A DNA stretch of 64,000 nt from Brevibacillus antibioticus. GTDB lineage: Bacteria > Bacillota > Bacilli > Brevibacillales > Brevibacillaceae. The DNA is taken from positions 1,507,501-1,571,500 of the forward strand of contig NZ_SZNK01000001.1 of the NCBI RefSeq assembly GCF_005217615.1, given 5' to 3'. The position numbers and the translations under genes were made by a program. The first letter of the stretch is position 1. Each line of letters starts with the position of its first letter. The notes under the pieces are model-generated. The model saw only the letters and a list, made by a program, of their open reading frames with translations. It was not told the DNA's origin and did no database searches. Below are positions 63,096-64,000 of the stretch, one piece after another.

Positions 63096-63199
63096 GCATG
63101 CGTGGCATGGTTCCATACGAAATGGTCGAAAACCCGAAGTAGGGTGTGCGATGAAGGTGATGAATTACGGTCAATAACTTCCCAAAAAGGAGGTTAGTG

Positions 63200-63328
63200 A
63201 TGAGTAGAAGTTATAAGAAGCTCCCGGTCGTACAGGACAAGACTGGGCCAGACAAAAAGTTCGCAAAACGGTTAGCATTCATACGGGATGCCATTCGAGA
63301 TTGGGAGACAAGTGATGTCCTAAGGTGA
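63200..63328 (+). CDS. Tiny phage-type protein, 42 residues
   Basis: An ATG at 63200 with a strong AAAAAGGAGG ahead opens 42 codons to TGA at 63326-63328. The start MSRSYKKLPVV followed by KKFAKRLAFIRDAIRDW recalls short basic proteins of Bacillus prophages (RSYKK-P ... KRQANKR pattern). The stop overlaps the next start in a GTGA, which supports translation. It is probably a remnant of a phage or mobile segment at the cluster edge. Confidence 0.55.
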   Translation: MSRSYKKLPVVQDKTGPDKKFAKRLAFIRDAIRDWETSDVLR

Positions 63329-63576
63329 AGGCGAAGACAAAAAAACAAATCATCAACGAATGGGCGAAATATTGCGTTCTTTCATACCTGCTCGAATACC
63401 GAACAACTACCAATTATAGAACCCTTACGGAAGCTCTTAGTGGCTTCGAACGATACTATGGTTTGGAGAGAGGAGAAGCCTTTACTGTGTTTAAGCATCT
63501 CGCGGCCTCGAAAAAGGTTCAGTTTGTATGTCAGCCAAGTTCTCCAAGAGTATCAAAATCGCAGATCTCACCATGA
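63325..63576 (+). CDS. Small hypothetical protein in the overlapping phage-type cassette
   Basis: 83 residues from a GTG at 63325 that overlaps the previous stop by four bases. The N-terminal 60 residues look like a small helical domain (IINEWAKYCVLSYLLEY ... ALSGFERYYGL). No family is recognised. Its own stop overlaps the next ATG (ATGA at 63573-63576). The four-base overlaps on both sides are the main support that it is translated. Confidence 0.5.
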   Translation: MKAKTKKQIINEWAKYCVLSYLLEYRTTTNYRTLTEALSGFERYYGLERGEAFTVFKHLAASKKVQFVCQPSSPRVSKSQISP

Positions 63577-63707
63577 ATGCACCAGCAATATCACAACTGA
63601 GGTCACATATCATATCCGTCAACGAATTGTTACAAGACCTCCACACCGAACAAGAGACAGATGTCGATATGCAAACGTGCTACTTCTGCACGATTATCTG
63701 CTGGTAA
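63573..63707 (+). CDS. Small hypothetical protein, 44 residues, Cys-rich end
   Basis: The ATG at 63573 overlaps the preceding stop in an ATGA. The frame runs 44 codons to TAA at 63705-63707. The C-terminus has CYFCTIIC, three cysteines within eight residues, which could bind a metal. It is the last member of the three-gene overlapping cassette; function unknown. Confidence 0.4.
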   Translation: MNAPAISQLRSHIISVNELLQDLHTEQETDVDMQTCYFCTIICW

Positions 63708-63728
63708 TGCTCGTCTAAGCAGCGCTTA

Positions 63729-63769
63729 AACAAACATCCCAGTTCCTTACCGGAACTGGGATGTTTGTT
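63729..63769. terminator. Perfect 18-bp stem, bidirectional terminator
   Basis: AACAAACATCCCAGTTCC (63729-63746) pairs exactly with 63752-63769 around TTACC. It lies between convergent transcription units and its far arm overlaps the stop codon of the minus-strand NusG-like gene. Confidence 0.8.
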
Positions 63770-64000
63770 ACGTGGCCTTTTGTAGCTGCGGGATGCAAGG
63801 GGAGAGGATCTCCACGCCTACGTCAATGATCCTCTCGGCACCCATGAAGTTGAGGTGGATCTTCGCCCGCTTTTTGTGACGGTCTATTTTGGTGATGATG
63901 CCTTCCATGCCCTGCAGCGGACCGGAGGTTACGGAGATACGTGAATTTTCTATGTAGATGCCCGAATAGCCAACGATCTCTCCGTCTCCGATCAGTTGCA
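63768..64000 (-). CDS. NusG-family antiterminator, LoaP-like (partial, C-terminal part)
   Basis: On the minus strand an open frame enters from the right edge and ends at TAA (63770-63768). About 76 residues are visible. They form a KOW domain with SGPLQGMEGIITKIDRHKKRAKI, then LNFMGAERIIDVGVEIL, the pattern of specialised NusG paralogs of the LoaP group, preceded by IGDGEIVGYSGIYI. LoaP proteins ride on RNA polymerase and prevent termination in long biosynthetic operons in Bacillales. The N-terminal NGN domain lies outside the window. The housekeeping nusG is less likely because of the missing secE/rpl context and the motif details. Confidence 0.75.
   Translation of the reverse strand, partial: QLIGDGEIVGYSGIYIENSRISVTSGPLQGMEGIITKIDRHKKRAKIHLNFMGAERIIDVGVEILSPCIPQLQKAT

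Noticed and set aside
1-64000. CRISPR arrays or transposase genes
   Set aside because: No regularly spaced repeat array and no transposase-like open frame was seen on either strand. Repetition in the window comes from homologous NRPS domains.

Overview
The window looks like a Brevibacillus chromosome (Firmicutes, close to B. brevis). The grounds are Bacillus-type ribosome-binding sites, many TTG and GTG starts, YycC, the TenI-ThiE pair, and a large non-ribosomal peptide cluster that matches edeine biosynthesis.

Bases 1-17,500 are mostly ordinary core genome. In order they hold: an upstream gene tail with terminator; a small hypothetical gene with tenI and thiE; a hypothetical protein; a heme-degrading monooxygenase; a soluble PAS sensor kinase; a NarL-type two-component pair (minus strand) preceded by two matched palindromes; a short MarR-type regulator followed by two palindromes in front of an RND efflux pump and its membrane-fusion lipoprotein; and a CcdA/ResA-like thiol-redox pair. 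After these comes a patchier stretch (14.3-16.3 kb) with a possible structured RNA, a gene remnant, a lipoprotein and an AT-rich orphan. yycC, a thioredoxin-fold protein, a small orphan and a tRNA-Tyr/tRNA-Leu pair close the region.

Bases 17,900-63,050 are the biosynthetic island: 16 genes on the plus strand plus one divergent GNAT acetyltransferase. The first NRPS is C-A-T-E with a binding-pocket code for asparagine, so it should install an N-terminal D-Asn cap. The following modules, read in gene order, predict residue X, a beta-amino acid (pocket Thr235/Asp236), a residue with an acidic pocket (fits 2,3-diaminopropionate), a further residue extended once by a trans-AT PKS module with ketoreductase, and glycine (code DILQLGLIWK). 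This matches the edeine order beta-Tyr / isoserine / DAPA / diaminohydroxyazelaic acid / Gly / spermidine. Supporting genes are a KamA-type radical SAM aminomutase, an aminotransferase, a trans-acting malonyltransferase, a SbnI/SbnA/SbnB-like route to 2,3-diaminopropionate, two BtrH-like papain-fold acyltransferase domains with a discrete ACP, and a fusion of a D-Asn-type S12 peptidase with an ABC exporter. No thioesterase domain is visible. The inferred logic is: build a D-Asn-capped, inactive peptide; release it by amide transfer, probably to spermidine; export it while cutting off the cap; and acetylate any active product left inside with the GNAT (EdeQ-like).

Bases 63,050-64,000 hold three tiny overlapping phage-type genes, an 18-bp stem terminator, and, on the minus strand, the C-terminal part of a NusG-family (LoaP-like) antiterminator that runs off the window edge.

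All functional calls come from reading motifs by eye. No database search was possible, and substrate codes were extracted by manual alignment to GrsA.
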